DNA of 64,000 bases, taken from Mixta theicola. Lineage in GTDB: Bacteria; Pseudomonadota; Gammaproteobacteria; Enterobacterales; Enterobacteriaceae. Positions within the stretch are counted from its first letter, which is position 1. The number at the start of each line of letters is the position of its first letter. Below the pieces are notes generated by a model. It was not told the origin of the DNA. It was given only the letters and a program-made list of their open reading frames with translations, and did not search any database. The position numbers and the translations under genes were made by a program. The stretch covers positions 124,001 through 188,000 of the forward strand of contig NZ_NWUO01000001.1 in assembly GCF_002895925.1 (NCBI RefSeq), read 5' to 3'. Positions 38,878-49,829 of this stretch are shown in pieces.

Positions 38878-39660
38878 TTATACCTGCGTCAGTTTCTGCA
38901 GCATCTGATCGGAGGTGGTAATGGCTTTACTGTTGATTTCATAAGCGCGCTGCGTCTGGATCATGCTGACCAGCTCTTCCGCCACGTTGACGTTAGAGGT
39001 TTCAACATAACCCTGATACAGCAGGCCGGCGCCGTTCAGGCCAGGCGTGCTGTCGGTCGGCGCGCCGGAAGCCTGGGTTTCCTTGTAGAGATTTTCACCC
39101 ACGCTTTCGAGGCCGGTATCGTTGATAAAGGTGCTCAGCGTCAGCTGTCCAACCTGCACCGGCTGCGTCTGGCCCTGCTGGGTCACGCTCACCACGCCGT
39201 CACGTCCGATAGTAATGCTCAGGGCGTTCGCCGGAATGGTAATGCCGGGCTGTACCGGGAAACCGGCGTTGGTCACCAGCTGGCCGTTCTGATCGACCTG
39301 GAACGAGCCGTCACGGGTGTAGGCCGACGTACCGTCCGGCAACTGCACCTGGAAAAAGCCCTGTCCGTTAATCGCCACATCTTTCGAGTTGTCGGTTTTC
39401 GACAGGTTACCCTGAGTGTGCAGACGCTCGGTGGCTACCGGACGCACGCCGGTACCGATCTGCAGGCCAGACGGCAGCGTGGTTTGCTCAGAAGACTGAG
39501 CGCCCGGCTGACGCATGGTCTGATACATCAAATCTTCAAATACCGCACGTGAACGCTTAAAACCGTTGGTGCTGACGTTTGCCAGGTTGTTGGAGATGAC
39601 GTCCATATTGGTTTGCTGGGCGTCAAGACCGGTTTTGGCGATCCATAAGGAGCTGATCAT
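38878..39660 (-). CDS. flgG: Flagellar distal rod protein FlgG
   Basis: 260 aa. N-terminal [30 protein letters not shown] and C-terminal [24 protein letters not shown] are the rod/hook coiled-coil motifs. 17 bases after flgF. Confidence 0.97.
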   Translation of the reverse strand: MISSLWIAKTGLDAQQTNMDVISNNLANVSTNGFKRSRAVFEDLMYQTMRQPGAQSSEQTTLPSGLQIGTGVRPVATERLHTQGNLSKTDNSKDVAINGQGFFQVQLPDGTSAYTRDGSFQVDQNGQLVTNAGFPVQPGITIPANALSITIGRDGVVSVTQQGQTQPVQVGQLTLSTFINDTGLESVGENLYKETQASGAPTDSTPGLNGAGLLYQGYVETSNVNVAEELVSMIQTQRAYEINSKAITTSDQMLQKLTQV

Positions 39661-39677
39661 GCTGTTTTCCTCTTGCC

Positions 39678-40436
39678 TTAGCTGCTCATATTGAGCAGCT
39701 GATTGGCACGTTGTTCGTTTTCATCGACGCTGGAGATCACTTTCATCTGCATCTCAAAGCGGCGAGCGTTGGCAATCATGTCAACCATGGTTTCGACCGG
39801 CTTTACGTTGCTGCCTTCCAGTACCCCAGGCATCACCTGCACCGTCGGGTCGTTTTGCAGCACCGCGCCACGTTGGGCCTGTGCCGCCGCGTTCAGACGA
39901 AACAGTCCGTCATCGCCGCGTACCACTTCCTGCCCCGTCGCCTTCACCAGCTTTAAACGTCCCAGCTGTACCGTCGCGTTGGGCTCATCGCCCGGATTCA
40001 GCGCGGTAATGGTGCCGTCAGCCGCAATGGTGATTTCTGCCGCCTGCGGCACCGCAATCGGACCGCCGTCGCCCATCACCGGGTGCCCCTGAATGGTCAG
40101 CTCCCCGGTGGGACTAATCTGCATATTACCGTTGCGGGTATAGGCTTCGGTGCCATCTGCCGTTTGTACCGCCAGCCAGCCATCCTGCTGTACCGCGACG
40201 TCGAGCGGACGCTGCGTATAATCGAGCGCGCCCTGCGTCATATCGGAGCCCGGCGTCGAGGCGGTTACCAGCGTACGCGTCGGCAGCGATAAGCCTTCTA
40301 CCGGCACCGCGCGCAGCGCATTGAGCTGAGCGCGAAAGCCCGGCGTTGAGGCGTTGGCCAGGTTGTTGGCCGTGACCGCCTGCATATTGAGCGTCTGGCT
40401 TGCCGCGCCCATGGCGGTATAAATAGCGTGATCCAT
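39678..40436 (-). CDS. flgF: Flagellar proximal rod protein FlgF
   Basis: 252 aa. [40 protein letters not shown] and C-terminal [20 protein letters not shown] fit FlgF. It is 21 bases after flgE. Confidence 0.96.
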   Translation of the reverse strand: MDHAIYTAMGAASQTLNMQAVTANNLANASTPGFRAQLNALRAVPVEGLSLPTRTLVTASTPGSDMTQGALDYTQRPLDVAVQQDGWLAVQTADGTEAYTRNGNMQISPTGELTIQGHPVMGDGGPIAVPQAAEITIAADGTITALNPGDEPNATVQLGRLKLVKATGQEVVRGDDGLFRLNAAAQAQRGAVLQNDPTVQVMPGVLEGSNVKPVETMVDMIANARRFEMQMKVISSVDENEQRANQLLNMSS

Positions 40437-40457
40437 AGCGCTCTCCCGTCAGCCGTA

Positions 40458-41657
40458 TTAACGCAGGTTAACCAGCGTGTTGAGGATCTGATCCTGCGTT
40501 TTGATGGTCTGCGCGTTCGACTGATAGTTACGCTGCGCCACAATCATGTTCACCAGCTCTTTACTCAAATCGACGTTAGAAGACTCCAGCGCGCCTGCGG
40601 TCAGGGTACCGAGGTTACCGGTGCCTGCCAGGCCTACCAGCGGCTGACCAGAAGAAGCCGTTGATGACCAGACGTTATCGCCTTCTGATTTCAGGCCTTC
40701 GGCGTTAGCGAAGTTCGCCAGAACGATCTGTCCCAGTACCTGGGTTTTTTCGTTGGAGTAGTTGCCCACTACCGTGCCGTCATCGTTGATCTGGTAGCTC
40801 ACCAGGTCGCCCGGCTTGTAACCATCCTGTACCGGGTTACCAAAGGTGTTGGCGCCGGTGTTCTGCTGCATACTGCCGGTAAAGTCCAGCGTAAAGGTCT
40901 GTGCGTTAGAGCCGTTCAGCGCGCCCATAGAAATGGTCTGGCTGGCGGTGGAAGTCATTACGCCGCTGGGGTTAAAATTCATGGTGAACGGCGTAGTCGC
41001 GGTGCCGCTGCTGGAGTCGATCGGGTGCACGCTCCAGCTGTTGTCCGCCGTTTTCACGAAGTACAGGTCGATAGTGTGCGCGTTGCCCAGCGAGTCAAAC
41101 GTCGTCATCGAAGACTTGGCGTTGTAGCTGGTGGCGTCGGTGCTGTCGAAATCAGCGTCAACTTTGGTGCCATCGGATGAGTTAAGGTTCGCAACCAGCG
41201 TACCGCTCTCGGTGCGTTTAGCGGTCATCTGGGTGGTCGGCACGCTGAGCGCTACCGGGTTAGCGCCGGTCTGTACGGTCGGCGGGGTGCCCGCTACCGG
41301 ATAACCGGTCAGCTTCATGCCCTGCATGTTGACGATGTTGCGGTTCTCATCCAGCGTGAACTGGCCGTTACGGCTGTAGTAAACCGCGCCGCTGTCATCG
41401 GCCATGCGGAAAAAGCCCTGCTGGCTGATGGCCACATCAAGACCACGGCTGGTGGTGGTGGTGGTGCCGTCGTTAAAGTCCTGAATAACGCCCGCGACTT
41501 TTACGCCCATGCCCACTTTTGAACCGGCAAACATATCGGAAAAAGAGACGGTGCTGGATTTAAAGCCCGCCGTCGCGGAGTTGGAAATGTTGTTGCCGAT
41601 AACGTCGAGGTTACTGGAGGCCGCGTTTAAACCGCTGACCGCTTGTGAAAAGCCCAT
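40458..41657 (-). CDS. flgE: Flagellar hook protein FlgE
   Basis: 399 aa. N-terminal SQAVSGLNAASSNLDVIGNN, hook-type SATAGFKSSTVSFSDMF, and C-terminal VDLSKELVNMIVAQRNYQSN. It polymerises into the hook after FlgD scaffolding. Confidence 0.97.
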   Translation of the reverse strand: MGFSQAVSGLNAASSNLDVIGNNISNSATAGFKSSTVSFSDMFAGSKVGMGVKVAGVIQDFNDGTTTTTSRGLDVAISQQGFFRMADDSGAVYYSRNGQFTLDENRNIVNMQGMKLTGYPVAGTPPTVQTGANPVALSVPTTQMTAKRTESGTLVANLNSSDGTKVDADFDSTDATSYNAKSSMTTFDSLGNAHTIDLYFVKTADNSWSVHPIDSSSGTATTPFTMNFNPSGVMTSTASQTISMGALNGSNAQTFTLDFTGSMQQNTGANTFGNPVQDGYKPGDLVSYQINDDGTVVGNYSNEKTQVLGQIVLANFANAEGLKSEGDNVWSSTASSGQPLVGLAGTGNLGTLTAGALESSNVDLSKELVNMIVAQRNYQSNAQTIKTQDQILNTLVNLR

Positions 41658-41686
41658 GTGTCACTCCTGAGTAAATTAGTGTCGTA

Positions 41687-42361
41687 TCAGAGAATCTGAC
41701 GAATTTTATCGAGCGTGGAAGTGCCCATCGTCCCGAGGTCGAGTACTGCCCCGCTGGAATCGGTGGTCACACCGTTCACTAAGGCGTAATTCAGTGGCTG
41801 CGCCACCAGTTGCTCCGTCCCGTCGCTGGCGGCGATCGAAACGTTATATTTGCCATCCGTTGCGCTGGTGCCGTCCGTTAAGGTGCCATCCCATGAGAAG
41901 GTATGAACGCCGGCGGTCAGTTTGCCGAGGTCGATAGTCCGCACCACTTTGCCGCTACTGTCGGTGATGGTCGCGGTGGTGGAGGTTGAAGCACGCGTCA
42001 GCTCAACGCCAAACGGCGTCGTATCGCCGCTGCCCGCCAGGATCTGGGTGCCCGGCACCATCACGCCATGACCGATCAGGGTGGAAGCCTGTACCGACTG
42101 GTTACTGTTGATCTGACCGGAGATCGAACCCAGCGTGGTGTTCAGCTTCTCGATACCGCTGACGGTATTGATCTGCGCCAGCTGCGTGGTCAGCTCGTTG
42201 TTTTCCATCGGATTGGTGGGATCCTGGTTTTTTAACTGCGCCACCAGCAACGTCAAAAAGTTACTCTGTAGATCGGTTGCGCTGCTGCTGCTCGATGCGC
42301 TAGTGGTATTGGTCAATACACTGGGATCGATCTTTTCATTTACGCCAACGGCTAAGCCCAT
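41687..42361 (-). CDS. flgD: Flagellar hook-cap protein FlgD
   Basis: 224 aa. FLTLLVAQLKNQDPTNPMEN (about 36-55), ELTTQLAQINTVSGIEKLN, and a C-terminal FlgD Ig-like/Tudor domain with DLGKLTAGVHTFSWDG. It is cotranscribed with flgC upstream and flgE downstream. Confidence 0.96.
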   Translation of the reverse strand: MGLAVGVNEKIDPSVLTNTTSASSSSSATDLQSNFLTLLVAQLKNQDPTNPMENNELTTQLAQINTVSGIEKLNTTLGSISGQINSNQSVQASTLIGHGVMVPGTQILAGSGDTTPFGVELTRASTSTTATITDSSGKVVRTIDLGKLTAGVHTFSWDGTLTDGTSATDGKYNVSIAASDGTEQLVAQPLNYALVNGVTTDSSGAVLDLGTMGTSTLDKIRQIL

Positions 42362-42373
42362 GGTTATTCTCCG

Positions 42374-42778
42374 TTATTGACCAATGGTCAGGGTTTTCAT
42401 CATCATTGACTTGACGGTGTTTAGCACTTCAACGTTCGCCTGATAGCTGCGCGACGCCGCCATGCTGTTTACCGTCTCGCTAACCACGTCAACATTGGGC
42501 ATCTTGACGTAGCCCCTGGCGTCCGCCATCGGGTTGCCCGGCTCAAACACCAGCTTCGCCGGGCTCTGATCCTCAACAACCTGCGCAACGCGTACGCCGC
42601 CGGTGGCCTGCCCTGGGGCAGCATCGACCTGGAATACCACCTGTTTGGCGACATAAGGCTGGCCGTCAGGACCGGTTACGCTGTCGGCGTTGGCCAGGTT
42701 ACTGGCGGCCACGTTTAAACGCTGTGACTGTGCAGCCATCGCCGAACCGGCGATATCAAAAATATTAAGCAGTGCCAT
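42374..42778 (-). CDS. flgC: Flagellar proximal rod protein FlgC
   Basis: 134 aa. [37 protein letters not shown] and [20 protein letters not shown] are the family blocks. It begins three bases after flgB. Confidence 0.97.
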   Translation of the reverse strand: MALLNIFDIAGSAMAAQSQRLNVAASNLANADSVTGPDGQPYVAKQVVFQVDAAPGQATGGVRVAQVVEDQSPAKLVFEPGNPMADARGYVKMPNVDVVSETVNSMAASRSYQANVEVLNTVKSMMMKTLTIGQ

Positions 42779-42781
42779 CGG

Positions 42782-43195
42782 TTATTGTCCCTGCAGCACG
42801 CTCATCATGCCTTTAATCTGGCTACTGATAAGCGTGAGGTCGGTTTGATATTTCAGGCTGTTATCCGCAAACTGCGTACGCTCACGGTCCATATCGACCG
42901 TGTTGCCATCCATCGACGGCTGATCGGGAATGCGATACAGCAGGTCCATTGACGGCGGCGTCGCGGTCTGCGCAGGAATGTGGCGTGCCGACGTCACCGC
43001 CAGCGACAGGCCAGAACCCTGCGCCCGCCCTTTCTCCAGCGCGCGGTTAAGCTCGCTGGCAAAATCGATATCGCGGGCCTGGTAGCCCGGCGTATCGGCG
43101 TTAGCGATGTTGGATGCCAGGATTTCCTGACGCTGAGCCCGCAGATTTAGCGCTTCGGTGCCGAACTGCAGAGCTGCATCCAGTTTGTCGAGCAT
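42782..43195 (-). CDS. flgB: Flagellar proximal rod protein FlgB
   Basis: 137 aa. [43 protein letters not shown] 43195 is set by GGAGGGG directly upstream; the much longer open frame crosses the flgA promoter and is not coding. First gene of flgBCDEFGHIJ, driven from the FlhDC-dependent divergent promoter. Confidence 0.96.
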   Translation of the reverse strand: MLDKLDAALQFGTEALNLRAQRQEILASNIANADTPGYQARDIDFASELNRALEKGRAQGSGLSLAVTSARHIPAQTATPPSMDLLYRIPDQPSMDGNTVDMDRERTQFADNSLKYQTDLTLISSQIKGMMSVLQGQ

Positions 43196-43253
43196 GCTCC
43201 CCTCCGGAAGTGAAAATTTTGAGCTGTCAGCATAATCGGGCGCGGCAAAAGCT

Positions 43254-43296
43254 ATCGCCGGAATAGCGCTAAAAAGCATCGCTATTTTTTGCCTTG
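43254..43296. promoter_or_regulatory. FlhD4C2 box between flgA and flgB
   Basis: Two inverted half-sites, ATCGCCGGAATAGCG and CGCTATTTTTTGCCTT, are separated by 11 bases. This fits the FlhDC consensus (AATAGCG-type repeats with a 10-12 spacer). It would activate the divergent class 2 flgA and flgB operons. Confidence 0.8.
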
Positions 43297-43352
43297 AAAA
43301 ATTGCACGCGCGGGTAGAATCAGCGCCATGAGTCAGGATGGGGATAAACAAG

Positions 43353-44012
43353 ATGCGGATAATGACGTTGTGGCTGGGTACGATACTGACCTTACTGGTC
43401 ATGCCGGTACGGGCAGACGATCTTAGCGCGCAGCTCAACCAGTTTTTTAAAACGCGCGATCCGCTGCATGCCGCCGGTATGAATGTGGTGGTACGCACCC
43501 CGGAACAGCAGTGGCCGCCGTGCGCGACGCCGCAGTTCAGCCTGCCGGGCAACAGTCGTTTGTGGGGCAATATGAGCGTGGCGGCGAACTGCGATCGGGA
43601 GCGACGCTATCTGCAGGTGGAAGTGCAGGTTACCGGCGACTATGTGGTAGCCAATCGTCAGATCCCGCGCGGCAGCGCCTTAACGGCGGGTGACATCGTG
43701 ATTAAGCAGGGGCGACTTGATACCCTGCCCGCGCGGGCGGTGTTGGATCCGCAACAAATAGTAGAAGCCGTAAGCGTACGCGATATTTTACCGGATCAGC
43801 CGTTAACGCTCTCAATGGTGCGTCAGGCCTGGCGCGTAAAAGCTGGCCAGCCGGTAATAGTGATCGCACAGGGCGACGGTTTTAACGTTAGCAGCGAGGG
43901 GCGTGCGCTAAATAACGCCACGGCAATGCAGCGGGTTCGGGTGCGCATGGGGAATGGTCAAATAGTAAGTGGCAACGTGAGCGCAGATGGGAATATTCTT
44001 ATATCTCTGTAA
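43353..44012 (+). CDS. flgA: Flagellar P-ring assembly chaperone FlgA
   Basis: 219 aa periplasmic protein. Signal peptide [22 protein letters not shown]-terminal domain with [14 protein letters not shown], then an SAF-type domain ([20 protein letters not shown]) and C-terminal [20 protein letters not shown] prefer ATG 43353 to ATG 43338, because the latter has its SD too close. Divergent from flgB. Confidence 0.94.
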   Translation: MRIMTLWLGTILTLLVMPVRADDLSAQLNQFFKTRDPLHAAGMNVVVRTPEQQWPPCATPQFSLPGNSRLWGNMSVAANCDRERRYLQVEVQVTGDYVVANRQIPRGSALTAGDIVIKQGRLDTLPARAVLDPQQIVEAVSVRDILPDQPLTLSMVRQAWRVKAGQPVIVIAQGDGFNVSSEGRALNNATAMQRVRVRMGNGQIVSGNVSADGNILISL

Positions 44013-44017
44013 ACTGC

Positions 44018-44044
44018 TAAAGATGGCTGTTGAGTTGCCGATAG
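44018..44044 (+). promoter_or_regulatory. Sigma-28 (FliA) promoter of flgM
   Basis: TAAA, 15-base spacer, GCCGATAG; only the last base differs from the FliA consensus. It lies about 70 bases before flgM, giving class 3 expression of flgMN in addition to readthrough from flgA. Confidence 0.8.
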
Positions 44045-44114
44045 TGGGATCAACATACATTGTACTCTTTGCCTATCAGGCCGCATTAACGCCTGAATTT
44101 ACAGGAGCCAGACC

Positions 44115-44414
44115 ATGAGCATCGACAAAACTAAAGCTTCGCAGCCCGTCAGTACCGTTCAGCCACGTGAAACTAACGATAACGGCGGCGCAAAGGTTCG
44201 TCAGACGGCCAGCCCTACGGCGTCCGCCGGCGCAGCGCAGGTTAACCTGAGCGGGGCGCAGTCCCAGCTGATGACATCGGACGGTAAAGATATTAATACC
44301 GCCCGCGTTGAGCAACTGAAAACCGCCATTCGCAATGGCGAACTGAAAATGGATACCGGCAAAATCGCCGATGCCCTGATTCAGGAAGCGAAATCTTATT
44401 TACAGGATAAATAA
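44115..44414 (+). CDS. flgM: Anti-sigma-28 factor FlgM
   Basis: 99 aa, largely unstructured. N-terminus [20 protein letters not shown] and the C-terminal sigma-binding half ([20 protein letters not shown]) are conserved. It holds FliA until exported through the finished hook. Five bases before flgN. Confidence 0.96.
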   Translation: MSIDKTKASQPVSTVQPRETNDNGGAKVRQTASPTASAGAAQVNLSGAQSQLMTSDGKDINTARVEQLKTAIRNGELKMDTGKIADALIQEAKSYLQDK

Positions 44415-44419
44415 CCGCT

Positions 44420-44851
44420 ATGAATAGCCTGATTACCGCGCTGGATAAAATGCAGGAAGTGCTCGGTTCGCTGAGCAATATAATGAAGGAAGAACACGAG
44501 CAGCTCTCTGCCGGCCTCATTAACAGCAGCCTGCTACAGCGTATTACCGAAGATAAAAGTTCATTGCTGACCACGCTGAACTATCTTGACGGTATCCGGC
44601 GGGAATCAGAAAAACAGTACCGTATTCAGGCGCCCTATCCTGCTCAGCCGGAGCTGGCTCGCCGCTGGCAGGCTATTGAGCAGCGCACGCGTCAGCTGCG
44701 CGACAACAATACCCATAACGGGATGCTGTTAAATCAGCAGATGGGATACAACGATAAGGCGCTGGCGCTGTTAAAACCGCACCAGAGTCAGGCGTTTTAC
44801 GGCCCGGACGGTCAGGCGACCTCAGGCGGCTTTCACTCGCGTCGCGTTTAA
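44420..44851 (+). CDS. flgN: Flagellar export chaperone FlgN
   Basis: 143 aa, helical. It binds FlgK and FlgL for export. N-terminal LDKMQEVLGSLSNIMKEEHE and C-terminal NTHNGMLLNQQMGYNDKALA fit FlgN. Expressed with flgM. Confidence 0.94.
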   Translation: MNSLITALDKMQEVLGSLSNIMKEEHEQLSAGLINSSLLQRITEDKSSLLTTLNYLDGIRRESEKQYRIQAPYPAQPELARRWQAIEQRTRQLRDNNTHNGMLLNQQMGYNDKALALLKPHQSQAFYGPDGQATSGGFHSRRV

Positions 44852-44854
44852 GTC

Positions 44855-44981
44855 CACCGCAATTAACCCACCGGTTTAGCTTCCGGCGGGTTGAATTTCA
44901 CCGCGATTAACCCACCGGTTTAGCTTCCGGCGGGTTGAATTTCACCGCGATTAACCCACCGGTTTAGCTTCCGGCGGGTTT
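44855..44981. repeat. 44-bp tandem repeat carrying a terminator hairpin, three copies
   Basis: Units start at 44855, 44899 and 44943 (last one cut short). Copies differ at one base (CCGCAATT against CCGCGATT). Each contains AACCCACCGG, loop, CCGGCGGGTT: a hairpin with T-rich 3' end. The repeat fills the space between convergent flgN and murJ, so it is a triplicated bidirectional terminator. Confidence 0.9.
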
Positions 44982-44994
44982 CATGCGTCTGTTA

Positions 44995-46533
44995 TCAGGC
45001 CACCGAGCGGCGCGCGAAGTCCCTTGGCCGAAATCCCAGCAGGCCCAGCACGACAAAGTAAGCGCCGCCGCCCGCCGCGCAGACTACCGCCAGACGTACC
45101 AGACGATACGGCATACTGCCAATATCCCACGCGGGCATTACCATCATCATGGCGATCAGCACGCCCGCCATCACCACCACCGCCACAATCAGACGCAGTA
45201 AAAACGCCGTCCAGCCCGGCTGTGGCTGAAAGATTTGCTGCTTACGCAGCTGCCAGTAAAGCAGCGCGCCGTTCAGACAGGCCGCCAGCCCAATAGAGAG
45301 CGACAGCCCGGCATGTTTCAGCGGCCCGATAAAAGCCAGGTTCATCAGCTGCGTCATAATCAGCGTCACGATGGCGATTTTTACCGGCGTTTTAATGTCC
45401 TGACGCGAGTAAAAACCGGGCGCCAGCACCTTAACCATAATCAGCCCCATCAGCCCGACCGAATAGGCGATCAGCGCCCGCTGCGTCATGGCGGCGTCAA
45501 AAGCGCTGAATTTCCCATACTGAAACAGCGCCACGGTTAGCGGGCCGGACAAAATGCCCAGCGCCACCGCGCTCGGCAGCGCCAGCAGGAAGCAGAGGCG
45601 CAGCCCCCAGTCCATCAGGCGCGAATATTCGGCGTGATTGCCGCTGGCGAAGCTGCGCGACAGCGACGGCAGTAAAATGGTGCCTAACGCCACGCCCAGC
45701 ACGCCGGAAGGGAACTCCATCAGGCGGTCGGCATAGTACATCCAGGATACTGAGCCGGAGACCAGAAAAGAGGCAAAAATGGTATTGATGATCAGCGAAA
45801 TCTGGCTAACGGAAACCCCAAGAATAGCCGGCCCCATTTGTCGCAGCACGCGCCAGACGCCCGCATCCTTCAGGTTCAGGCGCGGCAGCACCAGCATGCC
45901 GATTTTTTTCAGGTGCGGCAGCTGATAGCCGAGCTGTAGCACCCCGCCGACGACCACCGCCCAGGCCAGCGCCAGCACCGGCGGATGAAAATGGGGCGCG
46001 CCGAACAGCGCAAAGCCGATCATGCTGACATTTAATAACGTGGGCGCAAAGGCGGGTACTGAGAAGCGGTTCCAGGTATTCAGGATCGCCCCCACCAGCG
46101 AGGCGAGCGAAATCAGAAAAATATAGGGAAAGGTAATGCGCAGCAGGCTGCTGGTCAGCGCAAACTTATCGGCGGTATCGGCAAAGCCCGGCGCGGTAAT
46201 GATAATCACCCACGGAGCGGCAATCATACCGAGGAAAGTGATTAACGCCAGCGCCAGGGTTAACAGGCCGGAAATATAAGCGACGAATACGCGCGTCGCT
46301 TCCTCCCCCTGCTTGCTTTTATATTCCGCCAGGATGGGAACAAAAGCCTGAGAGAACGCGCCTTCGGCAAAGATACGGCGCAGCAGGTTGGGAAGTTTAA
46401 AGGCGACGAAAAAGGCATCGGTAGCCATCCCGGCACCGAACACTCTTGCCACAATCGCATCGCGGGCAAAGCCCAGCACGCGGGAAAACAGCGTCATTGA
46501 GCTGACCGCTGCCAGGGATTTCAACAAATTCAT
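44995..46533 (-). CDS. murJ: Lipid II flippase MurJ
   Basis: Polytopic inner-membrane flippase for peptidoglycan precursors (formerly MviN), 512 aa, about 14 helices. [41 protein letters not shown] and [17 protein letters not shown] are hallmarks. ATG 46533 gives the E. coli N-terminus; the nine-residue upstream extension is not conserved. Confidence 0.97.
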   Translation of the reverse strand: MNLLKSLAAVSSMTLFSRVLGFARDAIVARVFGAGMATDAFFVAFKLPNLLRRIFAEGAFSQAFVPILAEYKSKQGEEATRVFVAYISGLLTLALALITFLGMIAAPWVIIITAPGFADTADKFALTSSLLRITFPYIFLISLASLVGAILNTWNRFSVPAFAPTLLNVSMIGFALFGAPHFHPPVLALAWAVVVGGVLQLGYQLPHLKKIGMLVLPRLNLKDAGVWRVLRQMGPAILGVSVSQISLIINTIFASFLVSGSVSWMYYADRLMEFPSGVLGVALGTILLPSLSRSFASGNHAEYSRLMDWGLRLCFLLALPSAVALGILSGPLTVALFQYGKFSAFDAAMTQRALIAYSVGLMGLIMVKVLAPGFYSRQDIKTPVKIAIVTLIMTQLMNLAFIGPLKHAGLSLSIGLAACLNGALLYWQLRKQQIFQPQPGWTAFLLRLIVAVVVMAGVLIAMMMVMPAWDIGSMPYRLVRLAVVCAAGGGAYFVVLGLLGFRPRDFARRSVA

Positions 46534-46656
46534 GGTTAACTGCGCATCCTGAATATTCAATCCGGTTAACAGACAATAGCGGACCGGCAGCGGGCCGATC
46601 CGGCGGTTAGTCTACCGATACGCAGCGAAATAACCACAAAGGATTGTGACAGCAGG

Positions 46657-47577
46657 TTATTCACGCTCAAGATCGCGCCAGATCCTTTCCACGATGCGCT
46701 GGGCTTTTAACGCCTGCTCGCCGCTGGTTTCCGGCATTGTCTGATTTTGCACGCAGGCGATAAAGTGGCGCGCCGCGCCGTCAAAACCGCGCTGAGCCTG
46801 GATCGTTTGCCAGGCGGGCACCGCCTCCGTTAGCGTTTGGCCGTCGCGCTCGTGCCGCCAGTCACGCATCTCATCCAGCTGCCAAACGCCGCCGTCAGCA
46901 ATCGCCGTAACCGACTCCCGCTGCGTACCGGCGCGTCGGTGCATGCTGGTGGTAACCTGCGTATTGCCCACGCTAAAGTGATGCTCGCCGTATAACATCT
47001 CTCCCGCTGCGGTGGTTTGGATATAGCCGTGCCGCAACGTGACCCTCCCCTCCGCCAGCCACAGCGCGGTATCCACGACGTGCAGATAGTCATCCAGCAG
47101 CGTAAAACGCAGATCGTGCGGCCCGACGCTGTCGCTGCGGTGTTTCTCCATGCGGATGGAGGCCGGCTGCCGCACTGCCGCTTTAAGCTGTTGATAGCGT
47201 GGCGCAAAACGGCGGTTAAAACCCACCATCAGTTTTCGCCCCCGCTTATGCGCCAGCTCTACCAGCGCCTCCGCCTCGCTCAGCGTTTCCGCCAGCGGTT
47301 TATCAACGCAGACGTCCACTCCCTGCTCCAGTAGCGTACGCACCACCTGATAGTGGCTGGCGGTGCTGCTGTGGACAAATACCGCATCGCAGTCGGCGGC
47401 CAGCGCATCAAGCTGCGCATAACAGCGCATACGCCAGCTGGCGCAAATCTGCCGAGCCTTCTGTTGATTTGGCGAAAAGCCGCCCATCAGCGTCCAGCCG
47501 TCAGCATGCGCCAGCACCGGCAGCCAGGCTTTTTGCGCAATACCGCCCAATCCCACTACCCCAATCTTTACCGTCAT
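46657..47577 (-). CDS. yceM: Gfo/Idh/MocA-family oxidoreductase YceM (MviM)
   Basis: 306 aa. N-terminal Rossmann fold (VGLGGIAQKAWLPVL, about 8-22), CVDKPLAETLSEAEAL with the conserved Lys-Pro, and KLMVGFNRRFAPRY. Substrate unknown in E. coli too. It precedes murJ, in the usual yceM-murJ order. Confidence 0.92.
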   Translation of the reverse strand: MTVKIGVVGLGGIAQKAWLPVLAHADGWTLMGGFSPNQQKARQICASWRMRCYAQLDALAADCDAVFVHSSTASHYQVVRTLLEQGVDVCVDKPLAETLSEAEALVELAHKRGRKLMVGFNRRFAPRYQQLKAAVRQPASIRMEKHRSDSVGPHDLRFTLLDDYLHVVDTALWLAEGRVTLRHGYIQTTAAGEMLYGEHHFSVGNTQVTTSMHRRAGTQRESVTAIADGGVWQLDEMRDWRHERDGQTLTEAVPAWQTIQAQRGFDGAARHFIACVQNQTMPETSGEQALKAQRIVERIWRDLERE

Positions 47578-47630
47578 CGCAGACTCCCGCGCCGCTTTTT
47601 CCGGCGGCGCATAAAGTGAAAAATCAACGC

Positions 47631-48221
47631 TTAGTCACGCCGCTCCGGCGTCCACGCCTGACAGGTCAACGCCGTCAGCACATGATCCTGCCAGCGACCG
47701 TCAATAAGCAGATAATCTTTCGCGTACCCCTCTTTTTCAAAGCCCAGCCGCGCCAGCAGGCTGCCGCTGCGCTGATTATGCGGCATATAGTTTGCCATAA
47801 TACGATGCATACGCTGCTGTCGCTGCATGTAGCGAATTGCCGTCTGCAGCGCCTCAAACATCATTCCCTGCCCCTGCCATTTTTCGCCCAGCGAATAGCC
47901 GAGATAACAGGCGTGGAACGAGCCGCGCAGCACGTTGCTAAAGTTGGCCACGCCGCGTACTTCCTTCTCTTCAGGGTCCATGACGATAAAATAGAAGGCG
48001 CTGCCCTGCTTATGCATATCGGTAATCAGCCCAAGGCGCGCCTGCCAGCCGGAAGGATAGCAGTGGCTTTCATCACGTACCGGCTCCCAGGGCTTAAGGA
48101 AGGCGCGGTTTTCAGTGTAATAATCAGCCAGGCGCCATGCATCGCGCTCATGAACCAGGCGGACCACCAGCCGATCGGTGGACAGGCGCACTTTCGGTGC
48201 GGCGGAACGGTAGCCAAACAT
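47631..48221 (-). CDS. rimJ: Ribosomal protein S5 alanine N-acetyltransferase RimJ
   Basis: 196 aa GNAT enzyme. [40 protein letters not shown] (acetyl-CoA binding) and [20 protein letters not shown] are typical. SD CAGGAGAAG. It lies 53 bases upstream of yceM. Confidence 0.94.
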   Translation of the reverse strand: MFGYRSAAPKVRLSTDRLVVRLVHERDAWRLADYYTENRAFLKPWEPVRDESHCYPSGWQARLGLITDMHKQGSAFYFIVMDPEEKEVRGVANFSNVLRGSFHACYLGYSLGEKWQGQGMMFEALQTAIRYMQRQQRMHRIMANYMPHNQRSGSLLARLGFEKEGYAKDYLLIDGRWQDHVLTALTCQAWTPERRD

Positions 48222-48513
48222 CTCTTCTCCTGAAAGCCATGGCTGATAAACAAAATTAATTGATGCCCGACGCGCTAAAAATTAACGCAGCCAGCTTATC
48301 GACGACGATTTACGATCGCCGCCCCGATTAGCGGCGGTAAAACACCCGCGTGATAACGCTGCGGCAGACACCATTACTTCGCTGAAATTACAGCACATTT
48401 TGCCAAAGATCGATAAAAAAATATCATTCTGCGCTTGCTGTTAAATTAAACAATTAACGCGCAAAATAATATCTTTCAAGAGTAAATTTATTTAGCATTG
48501 CTAAGGAATCAGC
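48222..48513. other. AT-rich divergent promoter region rimJ/mdtH
   Basis: 292 bases without a gene. It must contain the promoters of rimJ and mdtH. The half nearest mdtH is strongly AT-rich with many candidate -10 elements, and none stands out. Confidence 0.4.
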
Positions 48514-49719
48514 ATGGCTGGAATGGCGCGTGCCCGACGTCTTGGTCGGGTTTTTCTGCTGGTAGATAACATGTTGGTGGTGCTGGGATTTTTTGTCGTT
48601 TTCCCGTTGATCTCAATCCGCTTCGTTGATCAGCTCGGCTGGGCAGCCATGATAGTCGGTATTGCGCTGGGGCTGCGTCAGCTGGTTCAGCAAGGGCTTG
48701 GCGTGTTTGGCGGCGCGATTGCCGATCGCTTCGGCGCCAAACCGATGATTGTCAGCGGTATGCTGCTGCGCGCGGCCGGTTTCGCCACGATGGCGGTGGC
48801 GCACGAGCCGTGGATCCTGTGGTTTTCCTGCCTGCTTTCCGGCATTGGCGGCACGCTGTTCGATCCGCCGCGTACCGCGCTGGTGGTGAAGCTAATCCGC
48901 CCCGAGGCGCGTGGCCGTTTCTTTTCCCTGTTGATGATGCAGGACAGCGCCGGCGCGGTGCTGGGCGCGCTGATTGGCAGCTGGCTGCTGGCCTGGGATT
49001 TCCGTCTGGTCTGCTGGGTGGGCGCGCTGGTTTTCGTGCTGGCCGCGCTGTTTAACGCGCTGCTGCTGCCGGCCTGGCGCATTTCTACCGTGCCCACGCC
49101 GCTGCGCGAAGGGCTGGGACGCGTCCTGAAAGACCGCCGCTTTTGCACCTATGTGCTGACCTTAACCGGCTATTACATTCTGGCGGTTCAGGTGATGCTC
49201 ATGCTGCCGATTATGGTGAATCAGATCGCCGGGACTGCCAGCGCGGTCAAGTGGATGTATGCCATTGAGGCTACGCTATCGCTGACGCTGCTTTATCCCA
49301 TCGCCCGCTGGAGCGAAAAGCGCTTCCGCCTGGAGCATCGTCTGATGGCTGGCCTGCTGCTGATGACGCTCAGCCTGCTGCCGATTGGCCTGACCGACTC
49401 CTTACAGCAGCTGTTTATTTTAATCTGCCTGTTCTATATCGGGGCGATTATTGCCGAGCCGGCGCGTGAAACCCTGAGCGCTGAGCTGGCCAGCGCCAGG
49501 GCGCGCGGCAGCTATCTGGGCTTTAGCCGTCTGGGGCTGGCGCTGGGCGGCGCGCTGGGTTATACCGGCGGCGGCTGGATGTTTGATACCGGACGCGAGC
49601 TGGCCTTGCCAGAACTGCCCTGGCTGATGCTGGGCTGCACCGGCGCGATTACCCTGCTGGCGCTGTGGTGGCAATTTCAGCCGCGCACCGCGGCGCCGGC
49701 TATGCTGCGCGGCGGCTGA
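48514..49719 (+). CDS. mdtH: Multidrug efflux MFS transporter MdtH
   Basis: 401 aa, twelve helices. [20 protein letters not shown], the MFS motif A region [32 protein letters not shown] and [12 protein letters not shown] are near-identical to E. coli MdtH, which confers quinolone resistance when overexpressed. SD AAGGA, six bases before ATG. Confidence 0.95.
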   Translation: MAGMARARRLGRVFLLVDNMLVVLGFFVVFPLISIRFVDQLGWAAMIVGIALGLRQLVQQGLGVFGGAIADRFGAKPMIVSGMLLRAAGFATMAVAHEPWILWFSCLLSGIGGTLFDPPRTALVVKLIRPEARGRFFSLLMMQDSAGAVLGALIGSWLLAWDFRLVCWVGALVFVLAALFNALLLPAWRISTVPTPLREGLGRVLKDRRFCTYVLTLTGYYILAVQVMLMLPIMVNQIAGTASAVKWMYAIEATLSLTLLYPIARWSEKRFRLEHRLMAGLLLMTLSLLPIGLTDSLQQLFILICLFYIGAIIAEPARETLSAELASARARGSYLGFSRLGLALGGALGYTGGGWMFDTGRELALPELPWLMLGCTGAITLLALWWQFQPRTAAPAMLRGG

Positions 49720-49829
49720 TACGCCGCTGCGGTTTGCCCTTCCCCTGGATCTCTTCCATACTTTTTAAGCATATTCAAATGATTGCTGACGGCAGCCTGC
49801 CGTCGGCAATATCAGTAAGGAGAGATGAG

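Noticed and set aside
43196-43570. Extended FlgB with about 125 extra N-terminal residues
   Set aside because: The extension would run across the FlhDC box and into flgA; FlgB starts at 43195 behind GGAGGGG.
44855-44981. Possible CRISPR or REP/BIME element
   Set aside because: Repeats are contiguous 44-bp copies of a terminator; there are no variable spacers and no alternating REP orientation.
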